NCBI RefSeq assembly: GCF_014192155.1
Contig: NZ_JACHXO010000001.1
Location: 1,142,069 to 1,206,068, forward strand
Reading direction: 5' to 3'
Source: Roseateles terrae
GTDB taxonomy: Bacteria > Pseudomonadota > Gammaproteobacteria > Burkholderiales > Burkholderiaceae_C
Length of the DNA stretch: 64,000 nt
In this document: positions 42,681 to 51,778 of the stretch, piece by piece
Layout: the number at the start of each line of letters is the position of its first letter
How positions within the stretch are numbered: position 1 is the stretch's first letter
Notes under the pieces: model-generated
Seen by the model: only the letters and a program-made list of their open reading frames with translations
What the model was told of the DNA's origin: nothing
Database searches by the model: none
Translations under genes and position numbers: made by a program

Positions 42681-43563
42681 CTTTGCCATCATTGGCGGCA
42701 GCTACGCGGGAATGGCCGCGGCACTGCAACTGGCGCGCGCGCGTCGCCGCGTCCTGGTGGTGGATGCGGGCCGCCGCCGCAATCGGTTCGTGGATGCCGC
42801 AGGGGGCGCCTCCCATGGCTTCCTGACGCAGGACGGACGAGCCCCCGCGGAGATCGCCGCGGATGCACGCGAGCAGCTGATGAACTATCCGAATGTGGAG
42901 TGGCTCCACGGCGTGGCTGATGATGCCCGGCTGGACACAGACGGCGCACTCAGCTTCAAGGTGGGCATGGAGAGGGTACGGGCCCGTCGCCTCATCATTG
43001 CGACCGGCGTCCAGGACGAGTTGCCCGCCGTGCCGGGCCTGGCGGACCGCTGGGGACGTACGGTGTTTCATTGCCCCTATTGCCATGGCTATGAGGCGGA
43101 TGCCGGACCGATCGGCATCATTGCTGCCTCGGCACTGGCCCTGCACCAGGGTCTGATGCTGCCGGATTGGGGCCCCACCACGCTGTTTCTCAATGACAGC
43201 TATACCCCAAGTGACCAGGACATGGCCGCGATGATCCGTCGCGGCACGCGCATCGAGCCAGTCCCCATCGCCCGCATTGCAGGCGAGGCCGACGTCGTCC
43301 TGAAAGACGGTCGAACCGTGTCAATGAACACTTTGTTCACGCAACCCCGCGTTTCGCTCACCAGCCCCATTGCGGAGCAGCTGGGATGCAGGATCGAGGC
43401 GGGCCCGATGGGACCTTTCATCCACGTCGATGAGTCCAAAGCCACCAGCATCCCTCATGTCTTCGCTTGCGGAGATGCGGCGCGTGCGGCCGGCAATGTG
43501 ACGCTCGCGGTGGCGGATGGCGCGATGGCGGCCTTTGCAGCGCATCGTCAGTCGATGGTGTGA
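42667..43563 (+). CDS. thioredoxin-reductase-like FAD oxidoreductase
   Basis: A 298-residue flavoprotein. FAD motif '[20 protein letters not shown]' at the N terminus, the redox-active-like '[11 protein letters not shown]' at about 138-148, '[15 protein letters not shown]', and the C-terminal '[22 protein letters not shown]' FAD contact. The NADPH-binding GxGxxA loop is degenerate ('[14 protein letters not shown]'). Enzymes like this, paired with Rrf2 or other small regulators, are often disulphide or mixed-substrate reductases induced by thiol or electrophile stress (inference). Confidence 0.88.
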   Translation: MKTIDFAIIGGSYAGMAAALQLARARRRVLVVDAGRRRNRFVDAAGGASHGFLTQDGRAPAEIAADAREQLMNYPNVEWLHGVADDARLDTDGALSFKVGMERVRARRLIIATGVQDELPAVPGLADRWGRTVFHCPYCHGYEADAGPIGIIAASALALHQGLMLPDWGPTTLFLNDSYTPSDQDMAAMIRRGTRIEPVPIARIAGEADVVLKDGRTVSMNTLFTQPRVSLTSPIAEQLGCRIEAGPMGPFIHVDESKATSIPHVFACGDAARAAGNVTLAVADGAMAAFAAHRQSMV

Positions 43564-43805
43564 CCGGACCCCGCCGCCGGTGTCTCCGCAAGGGCATGCC
43601 CTTCTGCGCGCAAACCAGACGACGAAGATCGGAGCCAGCACCATCGGCGTCAGGCTGTTCACCAGCGTGACGGAGATGCGAGCGTGTTCCGGCGCCGCCC
43701 CGCAGCCCAGGTCACCCGGATGCAGGACATTCTCCGACAGAGGGCACCCGCAAGAGGTGAGCGTCCTACCATCGGAGGGTGAGCAGTTCCCAGCCAGGAG
43801 GTTTC

Positions 43806-45998
43806 ATGGCCGCAACTCCCCGCCCGCGCAAAAGCAAGCAGGACCGCCCCCCCGCCAAGTCCACAGCCAGCAGCCGCCGCGCCGCGCCAGTGAATCGCGT
43901 CAAGAACGCCAGACCGGATGCCATGGACTTCCGGGACCTGATGTTCGTGCCGACGCTGATTGAAGTCCCGACCACCCGTCCGCTGTCGGATTACAAAAAG
44001 GTGAAAGTGCCCATCCTGGACCAGGGGTCCGAGGGCGCCTGCACCGGCTTCGGACTGGCCACCGTGGCCAACTACCTGTTGCGGGTGCGCAAGGTGGTGC
44101 CGGACAAGGTGCCGGTCAGCGGGCGGATGTTCTATGAGAACGCCCGACGGTACGACGAATGGCCGGGCGAGCACTACACCGGCTCCAGCGCGCGTGGCGC
44201 GATGAAGGGCTGGCACAAGCACGGCGTCTGCGCGGAGGAAGACTGGCCCTACGACCTCGGCCCCAAGGGCCCTCGGGGCCTGACCGAGAATCGGACCTCG
44301 GAAGCGTTGAAGCGCCCGCTGGGCGCCTATTACCGGGTCAATCACAAAGACCTCATCGCCATGCATGCGGCGATCACGGAGGTGGGCATTCTTTACGCCA
44401 CCGCCACCGTGCATGAGGGCTGGGACCGGGTCGGCAAAGACGGCATCATTCACCAGGACCCCGACGCCGCCCCTACCGGCGGTCACGCCTTTGCCATCGT
44501 GGCCTATGACGAATGGGGATTCTGGATCCAGAACTCCTGGGGACGCGGCTGGGGCGCGGGCGGCTTTGGTCGGATCAGCTATGACGACTGGCTCGACAAC
44601 GGCACTGACGTCTGGGTGGCACGACTTGGCGCCCCGGTGGTGCTGCGCAAGGCGGACAGCATCAGCCGTGTGCATGCACCGGTATCCGGCATGTCCGCGG
44701 CCTACTCCTATTCAGACCTGCGGCCGCACATCATCAGCGTCGGCAATGATGGCCAGTTGCAGGCCGGAGGCGATTACGGCACCACGGAAGCCGAACTGGC
44801 GCGGATCTTCACCGAAGACATTCCGCGGGTGGTTGAGGCCTGGCCGGTCAAGCGGCTGATGCTGTATGCGCATGGGGGGTTGGTCAGCGAAGAGGCGGCG
44901 GTTCAGCGGCTGTCGGAATACCGGCCGGCGTTGCTTGAGAGCGGCGTCTATCCACTGTCCTTCATCTGGCATTCCGACTTCTGGACCACACTGAAGAACC
45001 TGCTGGTGGACGCTGTGCGCCGGCGCCGCCCCGAAGGGATTCTGGACGACACCAAAGACTTCCTGCTCGACCGCGTCGACGACATGCTGGAGCCACTCGC
45101 GCGGGCACTGAGCGGTCGTCTTCAATGGAAGGAAATGAAATCGAACGCCACCCAGGCGAGCCATCCCGGCGGGGCCGCATGGCGGACGGCGCAGCATCTG
45201 GCGGATCTGGTGAAGGTCTATCCAGACCTCCAGATCAATGTGGTGGGCCACAGTGCCGGCTCGATCCTGAACGGCCCTCTGCTGCAACTGCTCACCCAGA
45301 CGCATGGGCTGAAGATCAACACCTGCACTCTATGGGCGCCGGCCTGCACGGTTCAGTTGTTCAAGGAGGACTATGCGCCGCTCATTCAAAGCAAGGCGAT
45401 CGACCGGTTCGCCATCTACACATTGAATGACAAGGCGGAACAGGACGACGACTGCGCCGGCATCTATCACAAGTCTCTGCTCTACCTCGTCTCCAATGCA
45501 TTCGAAGACCAGGAGCGAATTCCCGGACTGAGAGACGGGGTGGCCTTGCTGGGCATGCAGAAGTTCATTGATGCGGATCCTGAGCTGGTTCGATGGGTGT
45601 CGAGCGGAAGCGCGGAATGGATCCTGTCGCCCAACAATGAGCCGGAGACCAGCCTGCGGGCCAGCACTGCCCGCCATCATGGCGACTTCGATGACGACCC
45701 GGCCACCGTGCGGTCCACCTTTGCACGCCTGGTGCAACCCGGTGTGGCGGCGGGTGGAACGAGGCCGCAGAGGAGCAAAGGGAAAGGCGCATCGTCCGCT
45801 GAGGGCGAATCCGGCACCCAAGGGCGGCAAGAGCCGAGGGGCTCGTCCAGGCGAGCCGCGGCGGCAGCGATGACTGATCCGACACCCACGGACAGCGATG
45901 CCGCCTGCGTCGTGCCGGATGTCAAATTCTTCAAGTCCGCGAAATCGCTGCGCGAGCGGCGGGAAGAGATCGACCGCAAGAGCAGCAACAGCGCTTGA
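43806..45998 (+). CDS. papain-like C1 peptidase fused to serine-hydrolase-like domain
   Basis: A 730-residue two-domain protein. The first about 40 residues are Lys/Arg-rich with no signal peptide. The papain domain (about 60-280) has the oxyanion Gln and catalytic Cys79 in 'DQGSEGACTGFG', His227 in 'TGGHAFAIVAYD' and Asn243 in 'WIQNSWGRGWG', a complete triad. The second domain (about 325-600) looks like an alpha/beta hydrolase: 'LMLYAHGG', nucleophile elbow 'VVGHSAGS' (Ser483), and a candidate His in 'GIYHKSLLYLV'. The tail from about 620 is polar and low complexity. The start at 43806 follows a perfect AGGAGG. It stands alone; no immunity-type or secretion gene is adjacent. Cytosolic unless exported by a specialised system. 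Confidence 0.85.
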   Translation: MAATPRPRKSKQDRPPAKSTASSRRAAPVNRVKNARPDAMDFRDLMFVPTLIEVPTTRPLSDYKKVKVPILDQGSEGACTGFGLATVANYLLRVRKVVPDKVPVSGRMFYENARRYDEWPGEHYTGSSARGAMKGWHKHGVCAEEDWPYDLGPKGPRGLTENRTSEALKRPLGAYYRVNHKDLIAMHAAITEVGILYATATVHEGWDRVGKDGIIHQDPDAAPTGGHAFAIVAYDEWGFWIQNSWGRGWGAGGFGRISYDDWLDNGTDVWVARLGAPVVLRKADSISRVHAPVSGMSAAYSYSDLRPHIISVGNDGQLQAGGDYGTTEAELARIFTEDIPRVVEAWPVKRLMLYAHGGLVSEEAAVQRLSEYRPALLESGVYPLSFIWHSDFWTTLKNLLVDAVRRRRPEGILDDTKDFLLDRVDDMLEPLARALSGRLQWKEMKSNATQASHPGGAAWRTAQHLADLVKVYPDLQINVVGHSAGSILNGPLLQLLTQTHGLKINTCTLWAPACTVQLFKEDYAPLIQSKAIDRFAIYTLNDKAEQDDDCAGIYHKSLLYLVSNAFEDQERIPGLRDGVALLGMQKFIDADPELVRWVSSGSAEWILSPNNEPETSLRASTARHHGDFDDDPATVRSTFARLVQPGVAAGGTRPQRSKGKGASSAEGESGTQGRQEPRGSSRRAAAAAMTDPTPTDSDAACVVPDVKFFKSAKSLRERREEIDRKSSNSA

Positions 45999-46085
45999 GG
46001 CGGGGCAGATCAGAGCAGGAAGATGTCCGGGTCACAGAACACGATGGGCACTGAGCACAACGGAGACCGCATTCCTCGTCGCAAC

Positions 46086-46832
46086 TCAGCCTCCAAACAC
46101 CCAGTTGACGCCAACGGTCCACCAGGGGCGGTGGAGACCCCGCAGTGCTTCTGCGCGGCTGAGATCCAGCGACAGATGATCCGTCACCAGCCGCCGCAGA
46201 CCGAGACGGGCTTGCGGACCACCGTCATCGCGCCACGCTTCCGTCAGCAGTTGCCAATCCTGCGTTGGTGTCCACTCCACGGCGGCGCCGTAGCGCTCCG
46301 CATCGGCGGCGTGGGGGTGAAAATCCCAGCCCAGATTCAGATGCACATCCAGGCCTTCTGTTGCAGACCAGGTCAGCGGCAGCAGCAAGGTTTGACCGGC
46401 GAAGTGGCTGGCCGAACCCCGTGGACCATCCGACTGGACTTTCCCTGGATCCGCGTCGCCCCGCGCCGCCGCCCCTTGCCACTGGGCTGACCACTCCACC
46501 CCGACCGCCAGACCGGGCCGCAGGGCGGTCACCCATTTGGCCTGAACGCCACCGTTCAACAGCGCTGACCCGGGAACCGAGTCCGACCGTTCCCCGTCGA
46601 TGCCCAGTTCCACGCCTGCCCAGCGGCATGCCGGGCCGATGTGCTGCAGATGTCGCCCGGAAGCCTGCTCCCCCCACACTTCCATCTGACAGCTGCCGGG
46701 ATCGAGGACCGTGGCGTCGTCCACGGCGTGATGGCCGCCTGCGGCGTGACTCCACAGAGGTGCAACAACGCCGGTGCAAACAAAGAGCGCGGCGATCAAC
46801 GGCCGCCGCGGGTTGAGGATCACAAAGGACAT
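46086..46832 (-). CDS. exported beta-rich protein, probably outer membrane
   Basis: A 248-residue protein with a signal peptide (cleavage probably after 'LWSHA', residue about 30). The mature end is His-rich, 'AGGHHAVDDATVLDPGSCQME'. The remainder alternates hydrophobic and polar residues in strands ('GVELGIDGERS', 'LTWSATEGLDVHLNLGWDF', 'PWWTVGVNWVF'), as in small outer-membrane barrels. Two Cys (in 'GSCQME' and 'GPACRW') could form a disulphide. Unknown function. Confidence 0.7.
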   Translation of the reverse strand: MSFVILNPRRPLIAALFVCTGVVAPLWSHAAGGHHAVDDATVLDPGSCQMEVWGEQASGRHLQHIGPACRWAGVELGIDGERSDSVPGSALLNGGVQAKWVTALRPGLAVGVEWSAQWQGAAARGDADPGKVQSDGPRGSASHFAGQTLLLPLTWSATEGLDVHLNLGWDFHPHAADAERYGAAVEWTPTQDWQLLTEAWRDDGGPQARLGLRRLVTDHLSLDLSRAEALRGLHRPWWTVGVNWVFGG

Positions 46833-46982
46833 GGGGACTCCTGCGCCTGCGCAGCATGCCCGACGTCAAGCGTTTGTGAGGGGGCTGCGCCTCGCCATGC
46901 GCATCAAGGGAACGGACAGGAAGTGGGACGTCGGCGCGCTATGGCGCCCGTCGGGCTCGGGGCTCATGGGGTGGAGCCTTCT

Positions 46983-47153
46983 TCATTGCCTCGAATGGCG
47001 ACGCTGCGCCAGCAAGGCCACGCGCATGCGGCGGGTGGTCCACAAGGTCTGCTGCTCCAGTCGCAGGAGGTCGCTCAGCCGCTCGGCCAGCGATGGGACG
47101 GTCGCAGAAGCTTCCGGCGCCTGGACCGGGGCATTGGAAAACAGGAATCGCAT
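46983..47153 (-). CDS. small helical protein (56 aa), unknown
   Basis: A 56-residue frame starting at ATG 47153 with GGAGG seven bases upstream, a better ribosome-binding site than most nearby genes. The sequence is helical and leucine/arginine-rich ('LAERLSDLLRLEQQTLW', 'RRMRVALLAQRR'). It lies 150 bases upstream of the exported beta-rich protein on the same strand and may be co-transcribed. No family is known. Confidence 0.45.
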   Translation of the reverse strand: MRFLFSNAPVQAPEASATVPSLAERLSDLLRLEQQTLWTTRRMRVALLAQRRHSRQ

Positions 47154-47626
47154 GAACACATCCTCCAGAAGGACGGTACGCACAGGGGCAGCGCCCGTGC
47201 CAGTCCGCCCCTGCCCTCACCGGTCAGGGAGGTCAGGCGCTGGCGCTGTCACGGTCCACGGAAGCGATGCGTTGCAAGCGGCTCGAAGGCTCGCCAGACC
47301 GCCCACGGCAGTCACGGGATTGGTTCAAGAAATGGCCCCAGCAAAATCTGGAGGGGCAGGCCGCGCGACCCTCTTGGCGCGCAGCCGAAGTCGGCGTCAG
47401 CGCGTCAATGAAGCGGCGGCCATCCCGGCACGCATCGCAATTCGACTGGCACTTTCCACGCACGAACTCCGTTGTTGTGAGGCCCCGATTGTTGCACAGC
47501 AGCGAGGCCGGGATCAACCCGAAATGCGCAAAGCCGCAGGCCCCTTGTGGCGTTGAGCCAGCCGCACCGAACCGCCCGCGACTCAGGGAAGCACACAGGC
47601 TCTGCAGTCCCGCTTCCGCCCCTTTG
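47154..47626. other. intergenic stretch, no gene supported
   Basis: 473 bases upstream of both the small minus-strand gene and the plus-strand orphan gene. The plus-strand frame of the orphan stays open back to 47267, but its residues are Arg/Pro-rich and look like untranslated leader. No promoter or structured RNA is obvious. Confidence 0.4.
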
Positions 47627-48565
47627 ATGACACCGACTACCCACAGCGCCCCACTGACAGCCGCCGCCTCCGCGGGCTGGCTCGCTTCCTCGCAAGACCC
47701 AGACATGCCCGCCAACTGGCCGCTCCCGGTGGTTCTCAGCCGACAGTTCGCCCTTCAGGCGCTCACGATCCGGGAAGAGGCCGCCCAGCTGTCCGCATTC
47801 ATCCGATGGTCCAACGACCCAGTGGTCCGCATGGACGAGGACCTCAAGACCGAACTGACATGGACCTGCGACGAGTTGAAGCAAGGACAAGCGCTGCCCG
47901 GTGAACTGGATCTTCCCGAGGGCAGCGATCCGCGAGCGCTCTGGTGCCGACATCCACCCTCGCTGTGCGAACGCCACCGCTTGCACATCCAGGCGGATCA
48001 ACAGCGGCTGACCGGCGTCATTGATCGCATCGCGAGCCATGGCCACTCGGTCCTCTGTGAACTCCGGCAGAGAACCGCCGCAGGCGTTGAAAGGGTTCAA
48101 TCACAACTGGTCGGTGCCCTGGCCGACTGCGAACCGCAAGTCTTCTCGCACATTGAAGCCTTCACCGCATCACTTGATGAGGCGCCAGCGCCCACCTGCG
48201 CAGACACGTTGCGCATCCTCGCCCCGCACGCGCGGCTGCGTGACCTGATCCGTGAACTCGACACCACCGGCGGCGCCATCGACACGCTGCAACGGCTTCT
48301 CGAGCACCCGCGGGCGCCTGGCACTTCCGGACCACTGGAGGAGACACTGCTGACGCTGAAACTCAGTTTGGTCCAGGGCCGTTGGCAGAACTTTGATGAA
48401 GCCGCAGCTCGTTTCCGGCAGCTGCGGGGGCCGCTGATCCCCACCAGCGTTCCCACCCACCGTCCCGGCAACCTTCCCGGCAGCCTTTCCACCGATGGTC
48501 CGACCGCGCTTCCGGCGGCAGCGCCCGACCGGGACAATGAACCGGACCGGAGCGCGCCTGCCTAA
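47627..48565 (+). CDS. orphan helical protein, paralogue A
   Basis: A 312-residue soluble protein of unknown family. Mostly predicted helices with heptad-like leucines ('IREEAAQLSAFIRW', 'RHRLHIQADQQRLTGVIDRI', 'LRDLIRELDTTGGAIDTL') and a proline-rich C-terminal tail from about 270. The C-terminal module 'LVQGRWQNFDEAAARFRQLRGP' resembles 'LLNGRWDEFRTQVAALSRLQQP' in the gene at 54536, and the central 'HRL...' helices align too. No signal peptide. The start is uncertain (ATG 47627 or 47705; neither has a good Shine-Dalgarno). It ends 11 bases before the convergent ROK gene. Confidence 0.6.
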   Translation: MTPTTHSAPLTAAASAGWLASSQDPDMPANWPLPVVLSRQFALQALTIREEAAQLSAFIRWSNDPVVRMDEDLKTELTWTCDELKQGQALPGELDLPEGSDPRALWCRHPPSLCERHRLHIQADQQRLTGVIDRIASHGHSVLCELRQRTAAGVERVQSQLVGALADCEPQVFSHIEAFTASLDEAPAPTCADTLRILAPHARLRDLIRELDTTGGAIDTLQRLLEHPRAPGTSGPLEETLLTLKLSLVQGRWQNFDEAAARFRQLRGPLIPTSVPTHRPGNLPGSLSTDGPTALPAAAPDRDNEPDRSAPA

Positions 48566-48576
48566 GTCAAAGCCGC

Positions 48577-49767
48577 TCAGCCCGCCAGCTCCTTCAGGAA
48601 CAACTCACGATCCGGCGCAAAGTTCGTATGCAGCGGCAGCAATGCGCCGCCCAATGCGGCGGCGTCCGCCCCCACCGAGCCTTGCAGCAAGCGCGGCGGC
48701 GCCACGCCTTCCCAGGCAGGCCCCTTCATTGCTGCTTCCGTCTGACGGATCAGCGCTGCCAGCAAGTCCCGGGACAGCACACCGTCGATGATCACGCCAT
48801 CCAGGTCCAACAGGCAGGCCGCGCCATGCAGGGCATGCGCCACCGCCGGCCCTGCCTGCGAAACCCATCCGTCCGTCACCGCCCGCCAAGGCGCCTGCAT
48901 GGCCTGCGCCGGCTCCGCCAGCGGCAGCCCGGCAGCGGCCCAGGCCTGCTCCAGCGTATTCAGCGACGCCACGCTCAACAGCTGCCGTGCGGCGCCCGCG
49001 CCTCCCGCGCCGGCGAATCCAAGCGGCATCGACCCCACCGCCCCCGCATTGCCGGTCGCCCCGGTGTGCAGATGGCCGTCAATGACCAGCCCCCCGCCAA
49101 TGAACGTATCGACAAACACATACAGGAAGCTGTGCAGACTCCGCCCTCGCCCGGCCACCAACTCGGACACACAAGCCGCCGACGTATCCTTCATCGACAG
49201 CACCGGCCATTCGCACCGCTGGGCGACGGCCTCGCGCAGATTCAGCCCCGCCCAGCGGGAGGCCTGCTCCGGCGCCACCCCCAGCAGGCTTTGCCAGCCG
49301 CCGAGTGCCAGCGGCGCACCGATGCCCACGCCGCAGACCCGGTCGCGCCCCTCAGGCCCCAGCTTGCGTCGGATCGCCGCCAGACGTCGCGTGATCTCGG
49401 GCAGCAGTTCATCCGGATCCGGGAATGCATACGGCCACGACCAGAGCCCCTGCACTTGCCCGGTGAAGTCCACCAGCAGGGTGTCCATCTGGCGCCGACC
49501 GACCTTCAGGCCCACGGCATAGGCGCCCTGTGGATTCAGCGACAGCGGCACCGACGGCTGCCCCACCTTGCCGCGCACCGGCGCGCCCTTGCGCAGATAG
49601 CCTTCGTCCAGCAGCCGCTTGGTGATGAGTGAGACCGTCTGGGCCGTCAGCCCCGTCAGCCGCGCCAGGTCCGCGCCCGGCAGCGACCCATGCAGACGCA
49701 GCGCCTGCAGCACCACGCGCTCGTTGTACTGCCGAACCCCGCCCTGATTGGAGCCGCGGGTGGACAT
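48577..49767 (-). CDS. ROK-family transcriptional repressor of the sugar locus
   Basis: A 396-residue NagC/Mlc/XylR-type regulator. The N-terminal winged helix has 'GSNQGGVRQYNERVVLQALR' and 'GADLARLTGLTAQTVSLITK'. The ROK domain carries 'VGIGAPLALGG', 'VFVDTFIGGGLVIDG' and 'HTGATGNAGAVGSM'. The zinc-binding CxCGxxGC signature is absent, as in several repressors that only bind sugar. A TTG start at 49836 behind GAGGAA is an alternative and would add 23 residues. It follows the ABC transporter genes on the same strand and probably senses the transported sugar or its phosphate. Confidence 0.9.
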   Translation of the reverse strand: MSTRGSNQGGVRQYNERVVLQALRLHGSLPGADLARLTGLTAQTVSLITKRLLDEGYLRKGAPVRGKVGQPSVPLSLNPQGAYAVGLKVGRRQMDTLLVDFTGQVQGLWSWPYAFPDPDELLPEITRRLAAIRRKLGPEGRDRVCGVGIGAPLALGGWQSLLGVAPEQASRWAGLNLREAVAQRCEWPVLSMKDTSAACVSELVAGRGRSLHSFLYVFVDTFIGGGLVIDGHLHTGATGNAGAVGSMPLGFAGAGGAGAARQLLSVASLNTLEQAWAAAGLPLAEPAQAMQAPWRAVTDGWVSQAGPAVAHALHGAACLLDLDGVIIDGVLSRDLLAALIRQTEAAMKGPAWEGVAPPRLLQGSVGADAAALGGALLPLHTNFAPDRELFLKELAG

Positions 49768-49897
49768 CCGCGATCCGTCCCCGTGCCGGGGGGCGGTATC
49801 GGCAGGCGTTTCATCGTCGGCGGTAAAGGCGGACAAAGGGATTCCTCAGACTGGGGTGACTCGACGGGGACCGAACTGTAGCGGTGATCCGAACCGG

Positions 49898-50698
49898 TCA
49901 GTGCGCCAGCACTTCGGCCGGCAGTTGATCCGCCCGCAGCGCGCCGGTCATGACCGCGACCGTGTCGCTCATGCTGATCTTTTTCGGATTCAGCACCGCC
50001 GCGCGCTTGCCGAGCCGGGCCACATGGATGCGGTCCGCCACTTCGAACACATGCGGCATGTTGTGGGAGATGAGCACCACCGGCAGGCCCTTGTCCCGCA
50101 CGCGTCGGATCAGCTCCAGCACCATGTTGCCCTCCTTCACGCCCAGCGCCGCCGTCGGTTCATCCATGATGACCACATGCTGCGCAAAAGCCGCCGCCCG
50201 CGCCACCGCCACACACTGCCGCTGCCCGCCGGACAGCGTCTCCAGCGGCTGCGACATCGAACGAATGCCCACCTTCAGATCCGCGAGACGGGCCATGCTC
50301 TCATCCAGCATGCGACGCTTGTCCAGCATGCGCAGCAGGCTGCCCCGCAGGCCAGGCCGGCGCAGCTCGCGTCCGAGGAACAGGTTCTCCGCAATCGTCA
50401 TGGCGGGCGCCACCGCCAGGTCCTGATAGACCGTCTCGATGCCGGCACGGCGGGCATCGATGGGGCTGCGGAAGACGGTGCGCTGCCCATCCAGCTGGAT
50501 CTCGCCGGCATCGGGCACCGTGGCACCGGACAAAGCCTTGATCAGCGAGGACTTGCCCGCGCCATTGTCGCCGATGACGGCCAGGATCTCTCCGGCGCGC
50601 AAGTCGAAGTCCGCCCCGTCCAGGGCCGTCACCTGACCGTAGCGCTTGATCAGGCCGCGGGCCTGCATCACCACACGAGGGGTCGAAACGGTGGTCAT
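49898..50698 (-). CDS. frcA: sugar ABC transporter ATPase, fructose (Frc) type
   Basis: A 266-residue single-domain ATPase: Walker A 'GDNGAGKSSL', signature 'LSGGQRQCVAVARA', Walker B 'HVVIMDEPTAALG', switch 'LISHNM'. Most ribose-type importers have a double-length ATPase; the single-length form with this sequence is characteristic of FrcA. It starts 1 base after the permease stop and is the third gene of frcB-frcC-frcA. Inner face of the cytoplasmic membrane. Confidence 0.88.
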   Translation of the reverse strand: MTTVSTPRVVMQARGLIKRYGQVTALDGADFDLRAGEILAVIGDNGAGKSSLIKALSGATVPDAGEIQLDGQRTVFRSPIDARRAGIETVYQDLAVAPAMTIAENLFLGRELRRPGLRGSLLRMLDKRRMLDESMARLADLKVGIRSMSQPLETLSGGQRQCVAVARAAAFAQHVVIMDEPTAALGVKEGNMVLELIRRVRDKGLPVVLISHNMPHVFEVADRIHVARLGKRAAVLNPKKISMSDTVAVMTGALRADQLPAEVLAH

Positions 50699-50699
50699 C

Positions 50700-51746
50700 T
50701 CAGCGTGCTCCCCGACGGGATAGTTGATCGGCCGTCACCGCCAGGATGACCAGCACCCCGGTGACCAGCACCTGATAGATGGACGAGACGCCCATCAGCG
50801 TCAGGCCATTGCGGAAGACGCCCACCACCAGCGCGCCGATCAGCGAGCCGATGATCACGCCGCGGCCACCAAAGAGGCTGGTGCCGCCCAGCACCACCGC
50901 GGTGATGGCGTCCAGGTTCTCGGTCTGGCCCGCATTCGGATCCCCCACCCCGGTGCGCGAGACGCTCAGCAGCGAGGCCAGGCCATAACAGAAACCCGCC
51001 GTCACATAGACCGCCAGCAGCACCCGCTGGGTCGGAATGCCCACCAGCCGCGTGGCTTCAGGGTTGTTGCCCACGGCATAGACATGGCGCCCGGCCGCCG
51101 TCTCGCGAAGGACGAACCAGGCGAGGCCATACAGCACCAGCATCATCACCGTGCCCCAGGCAAATTCCGTCCCGCCGATGGAGAAGGTGTTGCCCAGCGC
51201 GGTGAGCATCGGCGGCAGGTCGGTGATGGTCTGCGATTCCGAATACAGCTGCGTGATCGCGAAGGCAATGTTCATCGTGCCCAGCGTCACGATAAAGGAC
51301 GGCAGCTTGATCCGCGTGACCAGCAGGCCGTTGGCGAGGCCAAACAGCGTGGTCATCGCCAGGCCCGCCAGCACCGCCAGCGGCGGCGGCAGGCCGCTGC
51401 TCACCGCCAGCTTGGTCATGAGGATGCCGCCCAGCGACATCACCATGCCGCAGGACAGATCGATGCCCGCAGTGAGGATGACCAGCGTCTGACCGATGGC
51501 GATCACACCGACCACCGCCACCTGTTGCAGGATTAGCGAGACATTGCCGCCGGTGAGGAAGATGGGGCTTTGCGTGGCGAAGAATCCACAGGCCAGCAGC
51601 AACGCGATGAAGGGCCCGAGGGAGGCCAGCGTCAGACCGGCCGGCAAGCGGCCTGAGGGCGGCGCACCGGCCGCCTTGGCTGCGGACGGAGCGGCGGTTG
51701 GGACGGCGGATGGGGCCGCCGGCGCAGCTTGATGATTCGACGTCAT
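50700..51746 (-). CDS. frcC: sugar ABC transporter permease, fructose (Frc) type
   Basis: A 348-residue permease of the ribose/fructose branch. After an Ala/Pro-rich cytoplasmic start of about 40 residues come eight or nine membrane helices. The EAA-like coupling region is seen as 'VYAVGNNPEATRLVGIPTQRV', and 'LDAITAVVLGGTSLFGGRGVI' is typical of the RbsC/FrcC family. The ATG at 51746 lies behind a strong AGGAGG. It overlaps nothing and follows the binding-protein gene by 32 bases. Confidence 0.9.
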   Translation of the reverse strand: MTSNHQAAPAAPSAVPTAAPSAAKAAGAPPSGRLPAGLTLASLGPFIALLLACGFFATQSPIFLTGGNVSLILQQVAVVGVIAIGQTLVILTAGIDLSCGMVMSLGGILMTKLAVSSGLPPPLAVLAGLAMTTLFGLANGLLVTRIKLPSFIVTLGTMNIAFAITQLYSESQTITDLPPMLTALGNTFSIGGTEFAWGTVMMLVLYGLAWFVLRETAAGRHVYAVGNNPEATRLVGIPTQRVLLAVYVTAGFCYGLASLLSVSRTGVGDPNAGQTENLDAITAVVLGGTSLFGGRGVIIGSLIGALVVGVFRNGLTLMGVSSIYQVLVTGVLVILAVTADQLSRRGAR

Positions 51747-51778
51747 GACCCGACCTCCTGCCTCCAGCGGCGCGGCGC

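Noticed and set aside
43659..44675. 338-residue minus-strand frame opposite the papain-hydrolase gene
   Set aside because: The plus strand shows all catalytic motifs and a perfect ribosome-binding site; the antisense frame has none.
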